Positions 38,021 to 47,824 of a stretch of 64,000 bases of DNA are shown here, in pieces. How positions within the stretch are numbered: the first letter of the stretch is position 1; the number at the start of each line of letters is the position of its first letter. This DNA comes from Methanolinea sp. UBA277 (GTDB taxonomy: Archaea > Halobacteriota > Methanomicrobia > Methanomicrobiales > Methanospirillaceae). The stretch spans positions 227 to 64,226 of the forward strand of contig DANP01000007.1 in the NCBI GenBank assembly GCA_002499905.1, read 5' to 3'. Made by a program: the position numbers and the translations under genes. The notes beneath the pieces were generated by a model. That model was given only the letters and a program-made list of their open reading frames with translations, made no database searches and had not been told where the DNA came from.

Positions 38021-40660
38021 ATGCCAAGCCCAAAACGTATCGGAAAGATCGAATTCGGATTACTTTCCCCCAAAGAGATCCGTACCATGAGCGTGCGGAA
38101 GATCATCTGGGCTGACACCTATGATGACGACGGGTTCCCCTACCCCCAGGGTCTGATGGACCTCCATCTCGGGGTCATCGACCCGGGGCTGCGGTGCAAG
38201 ACCTGCGACCAGAAGGCCAGCGAGTGCCCCGGACACTTCGGGCACATCGAGCTCGCAAAACCGGTCATCCATGTCGGCTACACCCGGCTCATCCGGAAAC
38301 TCCTCCGCTCTACCTGCAGGAGCTGCAGCCGGCTCCTCCTTTCACCCGAAGAGATCGAGAAAGTGGTGGGGACCGAGGATGAGCTGACCGGGGATGTCCT
38401 CTCTGAAAAGGACATCAAGAAGGAGCGGCTCTGCCCGCACTGCGGTGAACAGCAACTCAAGATCAACTTCGAGAAGCCCACCACCTTCTCCGAGATCATA
38501 ATGGAGGAGGGCCGGAAGATTGAGCATAAGCTTACGCCCGCCGATATCAGGGCCCGGCTCGAGAAAATACCGGATGAAGATCTCCGGCACCTGGGAATCA
38601 ACCCCGATGTTGCCCGCCCCGAGTGGACCGTGCTCACCGTGCTGCCGGTCCCGCCGGTAACCATGCGGCCGTCGATCATCCTTGAGAACGGGCAGCGGTC
38701 CGAAGACGATCTCACCCACAAGCTGGTGGACATCATCCGTATCAACCAGCGGTTCAAGGAGAACCAGGACGCCGGCGCTCCCCAGCTCATCATAGAGGAT
38801 CTCTGGGAGCTGCTCCAGTACCACGTGACTACATACCTCGACAACGAGGTGGCCGGGTGCCCGCCTGCCCGTCACCGGAGCGGCAGGCCGCTCAAGACGC
38901 TCTCCCAGCGTCTCAAGGGTAAGGATGGCCGGTTCAGGGGATCGCTCTCGGGCAAGCGTGTCAACTTCTCGGCCCGGACCGTGATCTCGCCCGACCCGAA
39001 CCTGAGCGTCATCGAGGTCGGCATCCCGCTCGCCGTAGCAAACGAGATGTCCATCCCGGTGCAGGTCACATCCTACAATATAGAGGAGCTCCGCCAGATG
39101 GTCCTGAACGGGCCGTCACGGACTGCGCTGGACAGGCCCTGCGGGGCAAACTACGTGATCAGGCCGGACAAGCGGAGACTCCGGCTTGCAGAGGGCAACC
39201 TTGAGACCGTTGCCGAGCAGCTCGAACCCGGCTGGACGGTCGAGCGGCAGATCCGGGACTGGGATATTGTGCTCTTCAACCGGCAACCGTCCCTGCACCG
39301 GATGAGCATCATGGCCCACCGGGTCAGGGTGATGGATGGCCGGACCTTCCGGCTGAACCCGGCCGTCTGCCCGCCCTACAACGCTGATTTCGACGGGGAC
39401 GAGATGAACCTGCACGTCCCCCAGACCGAGGAGGCTCGCGCCGAAGCCGCCATCCTCGTCGCGGTGGAAGAGAACATCCTCTCCCCGCGGTTCGGCGGCC
39501 CGATCATCGGCGGTATCCATGACCACGTCTCCGGTATCTTCCTCCTTACCAACCAGACCCGCTGGTTCACCAGGAGCGAGCTTCTCTACCTCCTCAAGAA
39601 TATCGATGTGACGTCGCTCCCTGAACCGGGACTGGTCCAGGGAGAGGAGCAGAAATGGAGCAACAAGCAGGTCTTCTCCATGGTGCTCCCCAGGGAGCTC
39701 AACATGGTCTTCAAGGCCAGTTCCTGCCAGAACTGCGATACCTGCAAACGGCAGCTCTGCGAACGGGACGCCTACGTGCGGATCATCGACGGGAACCTGG
39801 AATCAGGAACAATCGACAAGAAGGCGATCGGGGCCTTCGACGGCCAGATCGTGCACCGCATCATCCGCCAGTACGGGATGAAGCGGGCCGCCGAGTTCAT
39901 CGATGACATTACCCATCTCGCCATCCGTTCGATTATGTTCGACGGGTTCTCGTTCGGCATTGATGATGAAGACCTCTCCCGCACCGAGTACGGGCAGATC
40001 GATGATGTGCTGAAAACCGCGGTCCTCGATGTACAGCGCCGGATCAAAATCTACGAGGACGGGCAGCTCGAGCCCATGCCCGGCCGTACGCCGGAAGAGA
40101 CCCTCGAGATGCAGATCATGCAGGTCCTCGGGAAAGCCCGTGACCGCACCGGTGAGATCGCCGGGCGGCACCTCGGTCTCGGCAATAGCGCCGTGGTGAT
40201 GGCCGTCTCCGGTGCCAGGGGATCGATGCTCAACCTCACCCAGATGGCCGGCTGTGTCGGTCAGCAGTCGGTCCGTGGGGAGCGGATTATGCGAGGATAC
40301 GATGAGCGGACGCTCCCACACTTCAGGAAGGGAGACCGGGGATCTGACGCCCACGGGTTCATCCAGCACAGCTACAAGGGGGGTCTCAACCCGACCGAAT
40401 TCTTCTTCCACGCCATCGGCGGTCGTGAAGGTCTGGTGGACACAGCAGTCAGGACCTCCCAGAGCGGGTACCTGCAGCGGCGGATGATCAATGCCCTCCA
40501 GGACCTCAAGGTGGCCTATGACGGATCGGTCCGGACCACCGGAGGACGGATTATACAGTTCAGGTACGGAGAGGACGGGACGGATCCCATGAAGAGCAGT
40601 TTCGGCGATCCTGTCGACGTAAAAGGTATCGTCGAGAGCATTCTTAAGGAGGAGGTCTAG
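38021..40660 (+). CDS. rpoA1: RNA polymerase subunit A' (N-terminal part of beta')
   Basis: Largest subunit, N-terminal part, 879 residues. The catalytic Mg site NADFDGDEM lies at 454-462, with D456, D458 and D460 holding the metal. Zinc sites are CKTCDQKASECPGHFGH near residue 58 and CRSC/CPHC after it. The bridge helix region is seen as GLNPTEFFFHAIGGREGLVD. The ATG follows AGGAGGG. The stop codon TAG is directly followed by the rpoA2 ATG. Confidence 0.98.
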   Translation: MPSPKRIGKIEFGLLSPKEIRTMSVRKIIWADTYDDDGFPYPQGLMDLHLGVIDPGLRCKTCDQKASECPGHFGHIELAKPVIHVGYTRLIRKLLRSTCRSCSRLLLSPEEIEKVVGTEDELTGDVLSEKDIKKERLCPHCGEQQLKINFEKPTTFSEIIMEEGRKIEHKLTPADIRARLEKIPDEDLRHLGINPDVARPEWTVLTVLPVPPVTMRPSIILENGQRSEDDLTHKLVDIIRINQRFKENQDAGAPQLIIEDLWELLQYHVTTYLDNEVAGCPPARHRSGRPLKTLSQRLKGKDGRFRGSLSGKRVNFSARTVISPDPNLSVIEVGIPLAVANEMSIPVQVTSYNIEELRQMVLNGPSRTALDRPCGANYVIRPDKRRLRLAEGNLETVAEQLEPGWTVERQIRDWDIVLFNRQPSLHRMSIMAHRVRVMDGRTFRLNPAVCPPYNADFDGDEMNLHVPQTEEARAEAAILVAVEENILSPRFGGPIIGGIHDHVSGIFLLTNQTRWFTRSELLYLLKNIDVTSLPEPGLVQGEEQKWSNKQVFSMVLPRELNMVFKASSCQNCDTCKRQLCERDAYVRIIDGNLESGTIDKKAIGAFDGQIVHRIIRQYGMKRAAEFIDDITHLAIRSIMFDGFSFGIDDEDLSRTEYGQIDDVLKTAVLDVQRRIKIYEDGQLEPMPGRTPEETLEMQIMQVLGKARDRTGEIAGRHLGLGNSAVVMAVSGARGSMLNLTQMAGCVGQQSVRGERIMRGYDERTLPHFRKGDRGSDAHGFIQHSYKGGLNPTEFFFHAIGGREGLVDTAVRTSQSGYLQRRMINALQDLKVAYDGSVRTTGGRIIQFRYGEDGTDPMKSSFGDPVDVKGIVESILKEEV

Positions 40661-41835
<1,175 letters not shown>

Positions 41836-41836
<1 letters not shown>

Positions 41837-42126
41837 TGGATTTTAATGTGTCTTTGAGAAGGGCCATCAAGACCGGTGAGGTCATTCTTGGCCAGAACAA
41901 AACCGAACAATGCATCAATGAGGGCAGGGCACAACTGGTCGTTCTGGCCAAAAACTGCCCGGAAAAATTCAGGGAATCGCTCGCATCACAGACCGACCTC
42001 TTCATGTACACCTTTGAGGGTTCGGGCGTCCAGCTCGGAAAGGCCTGTGGAAAACCGTTCATGGTCAGTGCACTTGCCGTGGTCAGTCCCGGTGAGTCGG
42101 ACATTCTCAGTCTGAAGAGGGTGTGA
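41836..42126 (+). CDS. rpl30e: Ribosomal protein L30e
   Basis: RNA-binding protein of the large ribosomal subunit, 96 residues, of the L7Ae/L30e fold. Seen: GEVILGQNKTEQCINEGRAQ, LVVLAKNCPE and YTFEGSGVQLGKACGKPF. Its place between rpoA2 and nusA is the usual archaeal order. Confidence 0.95.
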
Positions 42127-42131
42127 AGTAC

Positions 42132-42578
42132 ATGTCTGAGATCGTGCTGACCGAGGACTGTATGCACCTCATCTCACAGTTCGAGCGGCTCACCGGGGCC
42201 GGCAGCAGGGACTGTGTCATCGATGACCGGAACAACCGGCTCATCTTTGTGGTGAATCCCGGAGAAATGGGTCTTGCCATCGGAAAGAAGGGGGCAAGCA
42301 TCAAGAAGGCCATGGAGGTCATGGGCAAGAAGATCGAGGTGGTCGAGTACTCCACCAGCCCCGAACAGTTCCTGAAAAACTGTTTCCTCCCTGCCCAGGT
42401 GACCCATATCGAATTCGATGAGAGCGATGATGGCCAGATGGCTCATATTGAGGTCAGGCCTGAAGACCGGGGAATCGCGATAGGAAAAGAAGGCAAGAAT
42501 ATCTTCAAGGCCAAGAAACTGGCACTCCGCCAGCACAACATCGCCGACGTGATGCTCGTCACCGACGATGCGGCCTGA
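42132..42578 (+). CDS. nusA: NusA-like KH-domain transcription factor
   Basis: Archaeal NusA made only of the two KH RNA-binding domains, 148 residues. KH1 has the GxxG loop in EMGLAIGKKGASIKKAM; KH2 has it in RGIAIGKEGKNIFKAKKLAL. The ATG at 42132 is chosen because GAGGGTG lies 7-9 bases upstream; a GTG at 42123 would give a four-base overlap with rpl30e but has a site with no spacing. It is the last gene of the operon here. A T-run right after the stop (42584-42592) may terminate transcription. Confidence 0.94.
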   Translation: MSEIVLTEDCMHLISQFERLTGAGSRDCVIDDRNNRLIFVVNPGEMGLAIGKKGASIKKAMEVMGKKIEVVEYSTSPEQFLKNCFLPAQVTHIEFDESDDGQMAHIEVRPEDRGIAIGKEGKNIFKAKKLALRQHNIADVMLVTDDAA

Positions 42579-42579
42579 A

Positions 42580-42592
42580 CATTTTTTTTAAA
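42580..42592 (+). terminator. T-rich terminator candidate after the RNA polymerase operon
   Basis: A run of eight or more T just after the nusA stop, as used by archaeal RNA polymerase for intrinsic termination. The usual next genes (rps12, rps7, translation factors) are absent, which fits termination here. Confidence 0.4.
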
Positions 42593-42761
42593 TTAAACAG
42601 TAGTCACGCGCAGTGTAACTTTGCACTGGGCGAATCGTGATCGTCAAGGCCGGCAGGGGTGTTGGGGCCATGTTCCTTTCATCCAGGAGACTGGTATTTT
42701 CTCAACTCCTGCAATCATACCATTTTATATAACTGGTTAAACGAAAACCCGTTCGATTAGC

Positions 42762-44099
42762 ATGAAAATCTGGGGTATTGTTCTAAGTATTATTGTTATC
42801 CTTACTATTTTCTGTTCACCTGGCCTGGCAGTTATCAGTAAAAGCGATCTGATTTCCCAGCTCCGGCCACAGGGAACCGGAACAGGAACACTCTCGGTGA
42901 CTTCTTTCCCCATAGGGTCAGAGGTCTACCTTGATGGGGTATATAAAGGGACGACATCCGGAGAGTTTGCATACGGGACTATTATCATACGGGAACTCTT
43001 AACACCGGTCACCATCACCGGAGTCCCCACCGGCTTGCACAACCTTCGGGTGACCCTTTCAGGATACGAGGATTACTCGTCCTGGGTCATAATTCCGAAC
43101 GATAAGACGGTTACAGTTCACGTAAGGCTGAAGGCCCAGTCCGGATCGACCACGATTCCCGCCACTGTTCCGACCACGATTCCCGCCACTGTTCCGACCA
43201 CGATTCCCACCATCGTTCCGACACTAACTCCAATCACCGTCCCGACCACAGTCCCGGCAGGGCAGTTGCCACTCTCCAAGACCGGAACTGTCTCGGTATC
43301 CTCCACCCCACCGGGAGCCAGGGTTTTCCTTGATGACGTGGACAGAGGGACTACACCGATCACCATTACCGGGGTCTCCACCGGTTTCCACCTGCTCAAG
43401 GTGACTATATCCGGATACGAAGACTATTTGAAAGCGGTTTTGGTTAAGTCCGGTCAGACGGTAACCATTTCCATAACGTTGCAGCACCCGCAGGCTGAGC
43501 TCAACCACGGCCTCCGCGTCGCCGACCTCATCACTGATGTGCCCTCCGTAGGGAAGCCGAACATCTACCTGTACAGTGACCGGGACCTCACCGCCCGGGT
43601 GCGCCTTTTCCCGGAAACTGCCATCACGGCCTCCGACCCGCTCTACAGGCCCGGGATAGGATGGAAAGCGGAGATCAGAAACGGCAGTCTCAACGGGGCA
43701 GGCGATTTCCTCTTCTACGAAGCCCTGGGGACTGAGGTCGGGTGGCAAAAGCAGGAGGGCTACATCATCCGGGATGCTTATCGGGAGCAGGACATGGCGT
43801 CCATGCTTGGAGAGTACGGGTTTAATGAAAAGGAGACCGATGAATTCATCGAGTACTGGGCGTGTCACCTCTCCGGCGACAGGGACTATGTCCTCTACCC
43901 CCAGGAAACCGACGCGGTGAACAAGGCCATGCCGCTCTCCATCACCCCGAAACCTGATGCTGTCAGCCGCATCTGGTTCTACGCAGAACCACTGGTATCC
44001 GCCCCGGAACCGGTCACAGACCCGGAAAAGATCGTCCGTGAAGGGTTCTATGTCGTGGAATGGGGGGTTATTATCCGTGACGAATTCTGGGATACATGA
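42762..44099 (+). CDS. Secreted PEGA-domain protein 1
   Basis: An exported protein of 445 residues. Signal peptide residues 1-25. Two PEGA domains follow: GTLSVTSFPIGSEVYLDG to VTLSGYEDYSS, and GTVSVSSTPPGARVFLDD to VTISGYEDYLK. They are separated by a Thr-Pro linker of TTIP/ATVP repeats (43149-43256). After the second PEGA domain comes a 20-residue piece, ELNHGLRVADLITDVPSVG, closely matching the tandem secreted family at 6-10 kb. The C-terminal 200 residues begin KPNIYLYSDRDLTARVRL and contain GIGWKAEIRNGSLNGAG, a surface domain also known from bacterial KPxIYLYP proteins. A TATA box (42724) 38 bases from the ATG implies a very short leader. Confidence 0.88.
   Translation: MKIWGIVLSIIVILTIFCSPGLAVISKSDLISQLRPQGTGTGTLSVTSFPIGSEVYLDGVYKGTTSGEFAYGTIIIRELLTPVTITGVPTGLHNLRVTLSGYEDYSSWVIIPNDKTVTVHVRLKAQSGSTTIPATVPTTIPATVPTTIPTIVPTLTPITVPTTVPAGQLPLSKTGTVSVSSTPPGARVFLDDVDRGTTPITITGVSTGFHLLKVTISGYEDYLKAVLVKSGQTVTISITLQHPQAELNHGLRVADLITDVPSVGKPNIYLYSDRDLTARVRLFPETAITASDPLYRPGIGWKAEIRNGSLNGAGDFLFYEALGTEVGWQKQEGYIIRDAYREQDMASMLGEYGFNEKETDEFIEYWACHLSGDRDYVLYPQETDAVNKAMPLSITPKPDAVSRIWFYAEPLVSAPEPVTDPEKIVREGFYVVEWGVIIRDEFWDT
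43149..43256 (+). repeat. Thr-Pro linker repeat in PEGA protein 1
   Basis: A 24-base unit encoding TTIPATVP is repeated with small changes, then decays into TTIPTIVP and related units. Near-identical tandem units allow length change by slippage. The protein segment would be an extended, possibly glycosylated stalk. Confidence 0.7.
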
Positions 44100-44280
44100 A
44101 ATGAATCAATTCTTTTTATTTCCCCATGGTCGATTGTTCATGAATAATAAAAGGAAACCTCCCAGCTGCACTTTTCAATCGTGATCCTATGCCGTCGTAA
44201 AACTCATCATCATATTTTTTCAACTTCTTCCATCATACCAATTTATATTATTGTTTAGATGAACACCCCGTTGGATTACC

Positions 44281-45570
44281 ATGAAACCTCGCCCTCGTCT
44301 TGTCGGCGTTATCATAATTCTTGCTCTTCTATGCTCACCTGTTCTCGCAATCAGCCAGAGCGATCTGATTTCCCAGCTCCGGTCACAGGGAGCCGGAACG
44401 GGAACGCTCTCGGTGACCTCTTCACCCGTAGGGGCAGAAGTCTACCTCGATGGGGTATTAAAGGGGACGACATGCGGAGAGCAAAAATCCATTCTATTTC
44501 TGGGTATATATCCTTGGAATGAATGGCATTACCAACCGGTCACCATCACCGGGGTCCCCATCGGTCTGCACAACCTTCGGGTGACCCTGTCAGGATACGA
44601 GGATTATTCGTCCTGGGTCATAATCCCGAACGACAAGGAAGTTCACGTAAAGCTGAAGGTCCAGTCCGGATCGACCACGATTCCCACCACTGTTCCGACC
44701 ACGATTCCCACCACCGTTCCGACCCTGACTCCAACCACCGTCCCGACCATAGTCCCGACAGGACAGGTGCCCCTCGTTGTCAAGACCGGAACCGTCTCGG
44801 TCTCCTCCACCCCGACGGGAGCCAGGGTCTCTCTTGACGGCGTGGACAGGGGGACCACCCCGGTCACCATCACCGGGGTCTCCACCGGTTTACACCTGCT
44901 CAAAGTTACCCTGTCAGGATACGAGGATTATTCGACAAGGTTTTTTTTGGTCTCCGGAAAAACCGTTTCTGTAACGCTGGAACGGGGGCGCATCGAGTTC
45001 CACGAAGAGACCACCATTGATGCAAAACCGAACATCTACCTGTACAGCGACCGGGACCTCACCGCCCGGGTGCGCCTTTTCCCGGAAGGAGCCATCACGG
45101 CCTCCGATCCGCCATACAGGCCCGGGATAGGGTGGATAGCGGAGATAAGAAACGGCAGTCTCAACGGGGCAGGCGATTTCCTCTTCTACGAAGCCCTGGG
45201 GCATGATTCCGGATGGCAGAAGCAGGAGGGTTACGTCATCCGGGGAGCTTATCGTGAACAGGACATGGCGTCCATGCTTGGAGAATACGGGTTTAATGAA
45301 AAGGAGACCGATGAATTCATCGAGTACTGGGCGTGTCACCTTGCCGGCGACAGCGACTATGTCCTCTATCCCCAGGAAACCAACGCAGTGAACCAAAACA
45401 TGCCGCTCTCCGTCATCCCGGAACCGGACCATGTCAGCCGCATCAAGTTCTACGCGGAACCACTGGTATCCGCCCCTGAACCGGTCACCGACCCGGAACA
45501 GATCGTCCGTGAAGGGTTCTATGTCGTGGAATGGGGAGTTACCCTCCGCGAAGAATTCTTGGATACATGA
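44281..45570 (+). CDS. Secreted PEGA-domain protein 2
   Basis: A 429-residue paralog of the gene upstream with the same plan: signal peptide, PEGA domain, TTIP/TTVP linker, second PEGA domain, and the KPNIYLYSDRD C-terminal domain. The second PEGA domain is followed by RIEFHEETTIDA, again matching the tandem family at 6-10 kb but a different part of it than in protein 1. The first PEGA domain has a different insert (CGEQKSILFLGIYPWNEW). The TATA box (44242) lies 39 bases from the ATG, as in the first copy, so promoter and gene were duplicated together. Function unknown; a cell-surface or envelope role is inferred. Confidence 0.88.
   Translation: MKPRPRLVGVIIILALLCSPVLAISQSDLISQLRSQGAGTGTLSVTSSPVGAEVYLDGVLKGTTCGEQKSILFLGIYPWNEWHYQPVTITGVPIGLHNLRVTLSGYEDYSSWVIIPNDKEVHVKLKVQSGSTTIPTTVPTTIPTTVPTLTPTTVPTIVPTGQVPLVVKTGTVSVSSTPTGARVSLDGVDRGTTPVTITGVSTGLHLLKVTLSGYEDYSTRFFLVSGKTVSVTLERGRIEFHEETTIDAKPNIYLYSDRDLTARVRLFPEGAITASDPPYRPGIGWIAEIRNGSLNGAGDFLFYEALGHDSGWQKQEGYVIRGAYREQDMASMLGEYGFNEKETDEFIEYWACHLAGDSDYVLYPQETNAVNQNMPLSVIPEPDHVSRIKFYAEPLVSAPEPVTDPEQIVREGFYVVEWGVTLREEFLDT
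44674..44757 (+). repeat. Thr-Pro linker repeat in PEGA protein 2
   Basis: Repeats of 12-24 bases encoding TTIPTTVP, shorter than the linker of protein 1. The difference in unit number between the two paralogs shows that the linker length changes. Confidence 0.65.
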
Positions 45571-45720
45571 AATAAATCCATTTTTTGGGAAAATATTGAG
45601 AATTCACCGTTCCTGCGGATTTTTCATCGGCCCCTCCAATAACCACGGGTGAGCTGATTTCCGACAATAAATAGGAAGGTTCCAGGGGCCGACGACTCCT
45701 ATCCCGAAACGGACGATAAC

Positions 45721-46149
45721 TCAGGAGTGGTCACTGCAGAAGGAAAGCACCGCATCCATCCGTACCGCACCCCCGTCCCGCCGCTCTTCCGCATGCACCC
45801 TGGCATGGCAGTACCCGCAGAGCGTGATCAGGTTTGCCGGATGGTCATTGGTCGGATCATGGTCACGGTGGTGCACATGGAGGTCATGGGACCATCCGCA
45901 GATCGTGCACCGGTTCCCGTCCCGCTCCCTGATCGTATCACGGGTCGCTCTCCAGGCCCGGAGGCCATACTTGGACCGGGCGCCGATGGTTCTCCGGAAC
46001 TTTCTGCAGAAGAGGGTAGTGGTGCGCCGTTCCGAGAACGGGCAGGTGTGGCAGAGCGCCCGGAACCCGTTGGCGTCCGGCCGGTCCCCGCAGGGCGGAC
46101 CTGCGGACCGGTCGAACGCTGAGAGCTGGAGCTGGATTTCAGGATTCAT
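45721..46149 (-). CDS. HNH nuclease
   Basis: A 142-residue HNH endonuclease. The core is CTICGWSHDLHVHHRDHDP followed by NLITLCGYCHARVH, giving the HH pair, the Asn and His of the metal-binding finger, and two CxxC zinc pairs. The N-terminal part has its own Cys pair (ALCHTCPF). The start lies 19 bases after the 3' end of tRNA-Arg on the same strand, so the two may be co-transcribed. No methylase or phage gene lies nearby; it may be a solitary homing-type or repair nuclease. Confidence 0.85.
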   Translation of the reverse strand: MNPEIQLQLSAFDRSAGPPCGDRPDANGFRALCHTCPFSERRTTTLFCRKFRRTIGARSKYGLRAWRATRDTIRERDGNRCTICGWSHDLHVHHRDHDPTNDHPANLITLCGYCHARVHAEERRDGGAVRMDAVLSFCSDHS

Positions 46150-46168
46150 ACCACACCGGAACGGAGAA

Positions 46169-46243
46169 CGGGCCTGGAGGGATTCGAACCCCCGACATCC
46201 GGGTTAGAAGCCCGGCGCTCTATCCTGGCTAAGCCACAAGCCC
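46169..46243 (-). tRNA. tRNA-Arg (TCT)
   Basis: A 75-base cloverleaf on the minus strand: acceptor GGGCTTG/CAGGCCC, anticodon stem CCGGG/CCCGG, loop CTTCTAA with anticodon TCT, T-arm GGGGG-TTCGAAT-CCCTC, discriminator G. CCA is not encoded. An HNH nuclease gene follows directly downstream. Confidence 0.96.
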
Positions 46244-46337
46244 TCGCAACCCATACTATGGGGGTTTCACCCATATTAACTATCGGAACAGGAGGAATGT
46301 TACAACCGGTGCCGGAAAAAAAGGAACGATGGAGTAT

Positions 46338-46730
46338 TCAGAGTGCGTGGTAGCAGGCCGATTTCACCACTTCGACGGATACCGGCCGTATCAGGCTCTC
46401 CCGGGCTACGTTCTTGACCGTTGAGGACCCGATGCACCGGACCTTGATCCGCGCCGACATCCGTTCCCGCTCTTCGTAGTGGAGACCCTGGGTGAACTCC
46501 ACCATCCGCTTCATGGTGATGCTGATGGAGAGGATCTCGACGATGATTCCGGAATCGCCCGGGGTGATATCCTCAAGGTCAACGGAGGTCATGAAGACTG
46601 CCGATCCCGGTTCAAGTCCGGCCAGGGTGATCACATTGGGAGTGCTCTGCAGTTCAAGTGTCCGCGCTTTCCCCCGCTGAAGCTCCCGGATGATTTCGGA
46701 GGCAATACTGGTCAGTGCATAGCAGTTCAT
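46338..46730 (-). CDS. DUF473 family protein
   Basis: A 130-residue protein resembling DUF473, a family known chiefly from methanogens and related archaea. Recognised features are the N-terminus CYALTSIASEIIRELQRG, the NVITLAGLEPGSAVF stretch and DITPGDSGIIVEI. No catalytic motif is known. It follows the PAC2 protein by 6 bases, so the two form an operon. Confidence 0.8.
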   Translation of the reverse strand: MNCYALTSIASEIIRELQRGKARTLELQSTPNVITLAGLEPGSAVFMTSVDLEDITPGDSGIIVEILSISITMKRMVEFTQGLHYEERERMSARIKVRCIGSSTVKNVARESLIRPVSVEVVKSACYHAL

Positions 46731-46736
46731 GGTAAC

Positions 46737-47465
46737 TCACCCATACATCGGGAGTTGCTCTTTCTTCGGCATGGTCTCGGCAGACTGCACCTGCTCGGAG
46801 AGCTTCTGCATGGTCGATTCGATCTCCTCCGCCTGTTCGAGCAGCGGCTTCACATCGAGGTTGAGGTCATACATCTTGTTCAGGACCTCAATCGAGGCTG
46901 CAGAGGCACGGGGATCAGGTGCATTGATGGTCTCCCCGAGCAGCCCGTAAGCGTGGATATTCCTGATTTTGCACTCGGTCAGGATGCTGCTGGCAATCCC
47001 GGAAATGCTGCCGATGGGAAGGATGATGGTGTTCTCCTGTATCCTCGGCAGGGCCTCATCTGATGTCGCCACACCAAAGACCCTTTTTTCCGGCTCGTTG
47101 GTGATGATACCGGCGATGGTGACCACTTCCCTGACCTTGAACGGCATCAGCCAGTCCATGATGCCGTTCGCCACTTCGTAGCAGATCATGGGATGGATTG
47201 GAATATCAGCAACGATGGCAGCGATGTTATTCTTCTCGTAGAAACGGACCGGGACATTAATCACTCCGCGGTTCATCATGGCCAGTGGGGGGAAGTACTT
47301 GCTGTTCATACTGCCGATCTGTGTGAATTCGAGCTGGTCGACCATGTACTGCAGGGCAATACTCCCAACGAGACCGCTCCCCGGAAAACCCATGAGCACT
47401 GAAGAGCCCTCATGGCTTAAAGGACGGGAGTAGATCCTGATATCCGAACTGGGATCCGGCGACAT
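46737..47465 (-). CDS. PAC2 family protein (proteasome assembly chaperone-like)
   Basis: A 242-residue member of the PAC2/PbaB family, ATP-independent chaperones that bind proteasome C-termini in archaea. Features: LMGFPGSGLVGSIALQYMVD near the N-terminus, then PIHPMICYEVANGIMDWL and the core GIASSILTECKIRNIHAYGL. The C-terminal helix region LLEQAEEIESTMQKLSEQVQ is predicted coiled coil, and the end (MYG) resembles a C-terminal HbYX-like tail only loosely. It is divergent from the small gene at 47501. Confidence 0.85.
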   Translation of the reverse strand: MSPDPSSDIRIYSRPLSHEGSSVLMGFPGSGLVGSIALQYMVDQLEFTQIGSMNSKYFPPLAMMNRGVINVPVRFYEKNNIAAIVADIPIHPMICYEVANGIMDWLMPFKVREVVTIAGIITNEPEKRVFGVATSDEALPRIQENTIILPIGSISGIASSILTECKIRNIHAYGLLGETINAPDPRASAASIEVLNKMYDLNLDVKPLLEQAEEIESTMQKLSEQVQSAETMPKKEQLPMYG

Positions 47466-47500
47466 TAGCTTAACATACCCCCTCCATGTAAAAAAGTATT

Positions 47501-47821
47501 ATGCAAGAATATCCGGTAAAGCGGGGAATGACCAAAGATCTCGGCACCCGCATGGTTGATGCGCTGCAGGAGTGTTTCGGCGCCGAGGTGCGCCAGGCCG
47601 GCGACCACTACCAGATCAGCTACGGGGCCCTGAAGCTCCTCGATGTGTCCATCGGGAAGACCGGCAAGACGATGATCGTGTATACGGAGTCACATACCGA
47701 TGCCAGGGACGAGGTGATCCTCGACACGAACCGAAGATTCCGGCGCTACCTCGACATCGCCACCGGGTACTCCACCAAAGAGCGGGTGAAAAAAGCAAAG
47801 ACGGTCGAGAAGGGGGACTAG
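47501..47821 (+). CDS. DUF5611-like archaeal protein
   Basis: A 106-residue protein (MQEYPVKRGMTKDL, then SIGKTGKTMIVYTESHTD) resembling a small euryarchaeal family of unknown function, DUF5611. The end is rich in Lys. It converges on leuS with 3 bases between the stop codons. Confidence 0.75.
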   Translation: MQEYPVKRGMTKDLGTRMVDALQECFGAEVRQAGDHYQISYGALKLLDVSIGKTGKTMIVYTESHTDARDEVILDTNRRFRRYLDIATGYSTKERVKKAKTVEKGD

Positions 47822-47824
47822 CCC

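Noticed and set aside
42609..42630. Hairpin CAGTG/CACTG after nusA as a bacterial-type terminator
   Set aside because: Only five pairs and no following T-run; the T-run at 42580-42592 precedes it.
43149..43256. Regular direct repeats that could suggest a CRISPR array
   Set aside because: The repeats are in frame, encode TTIP/ATVP units and have no unique spacers. No cas genes are present.
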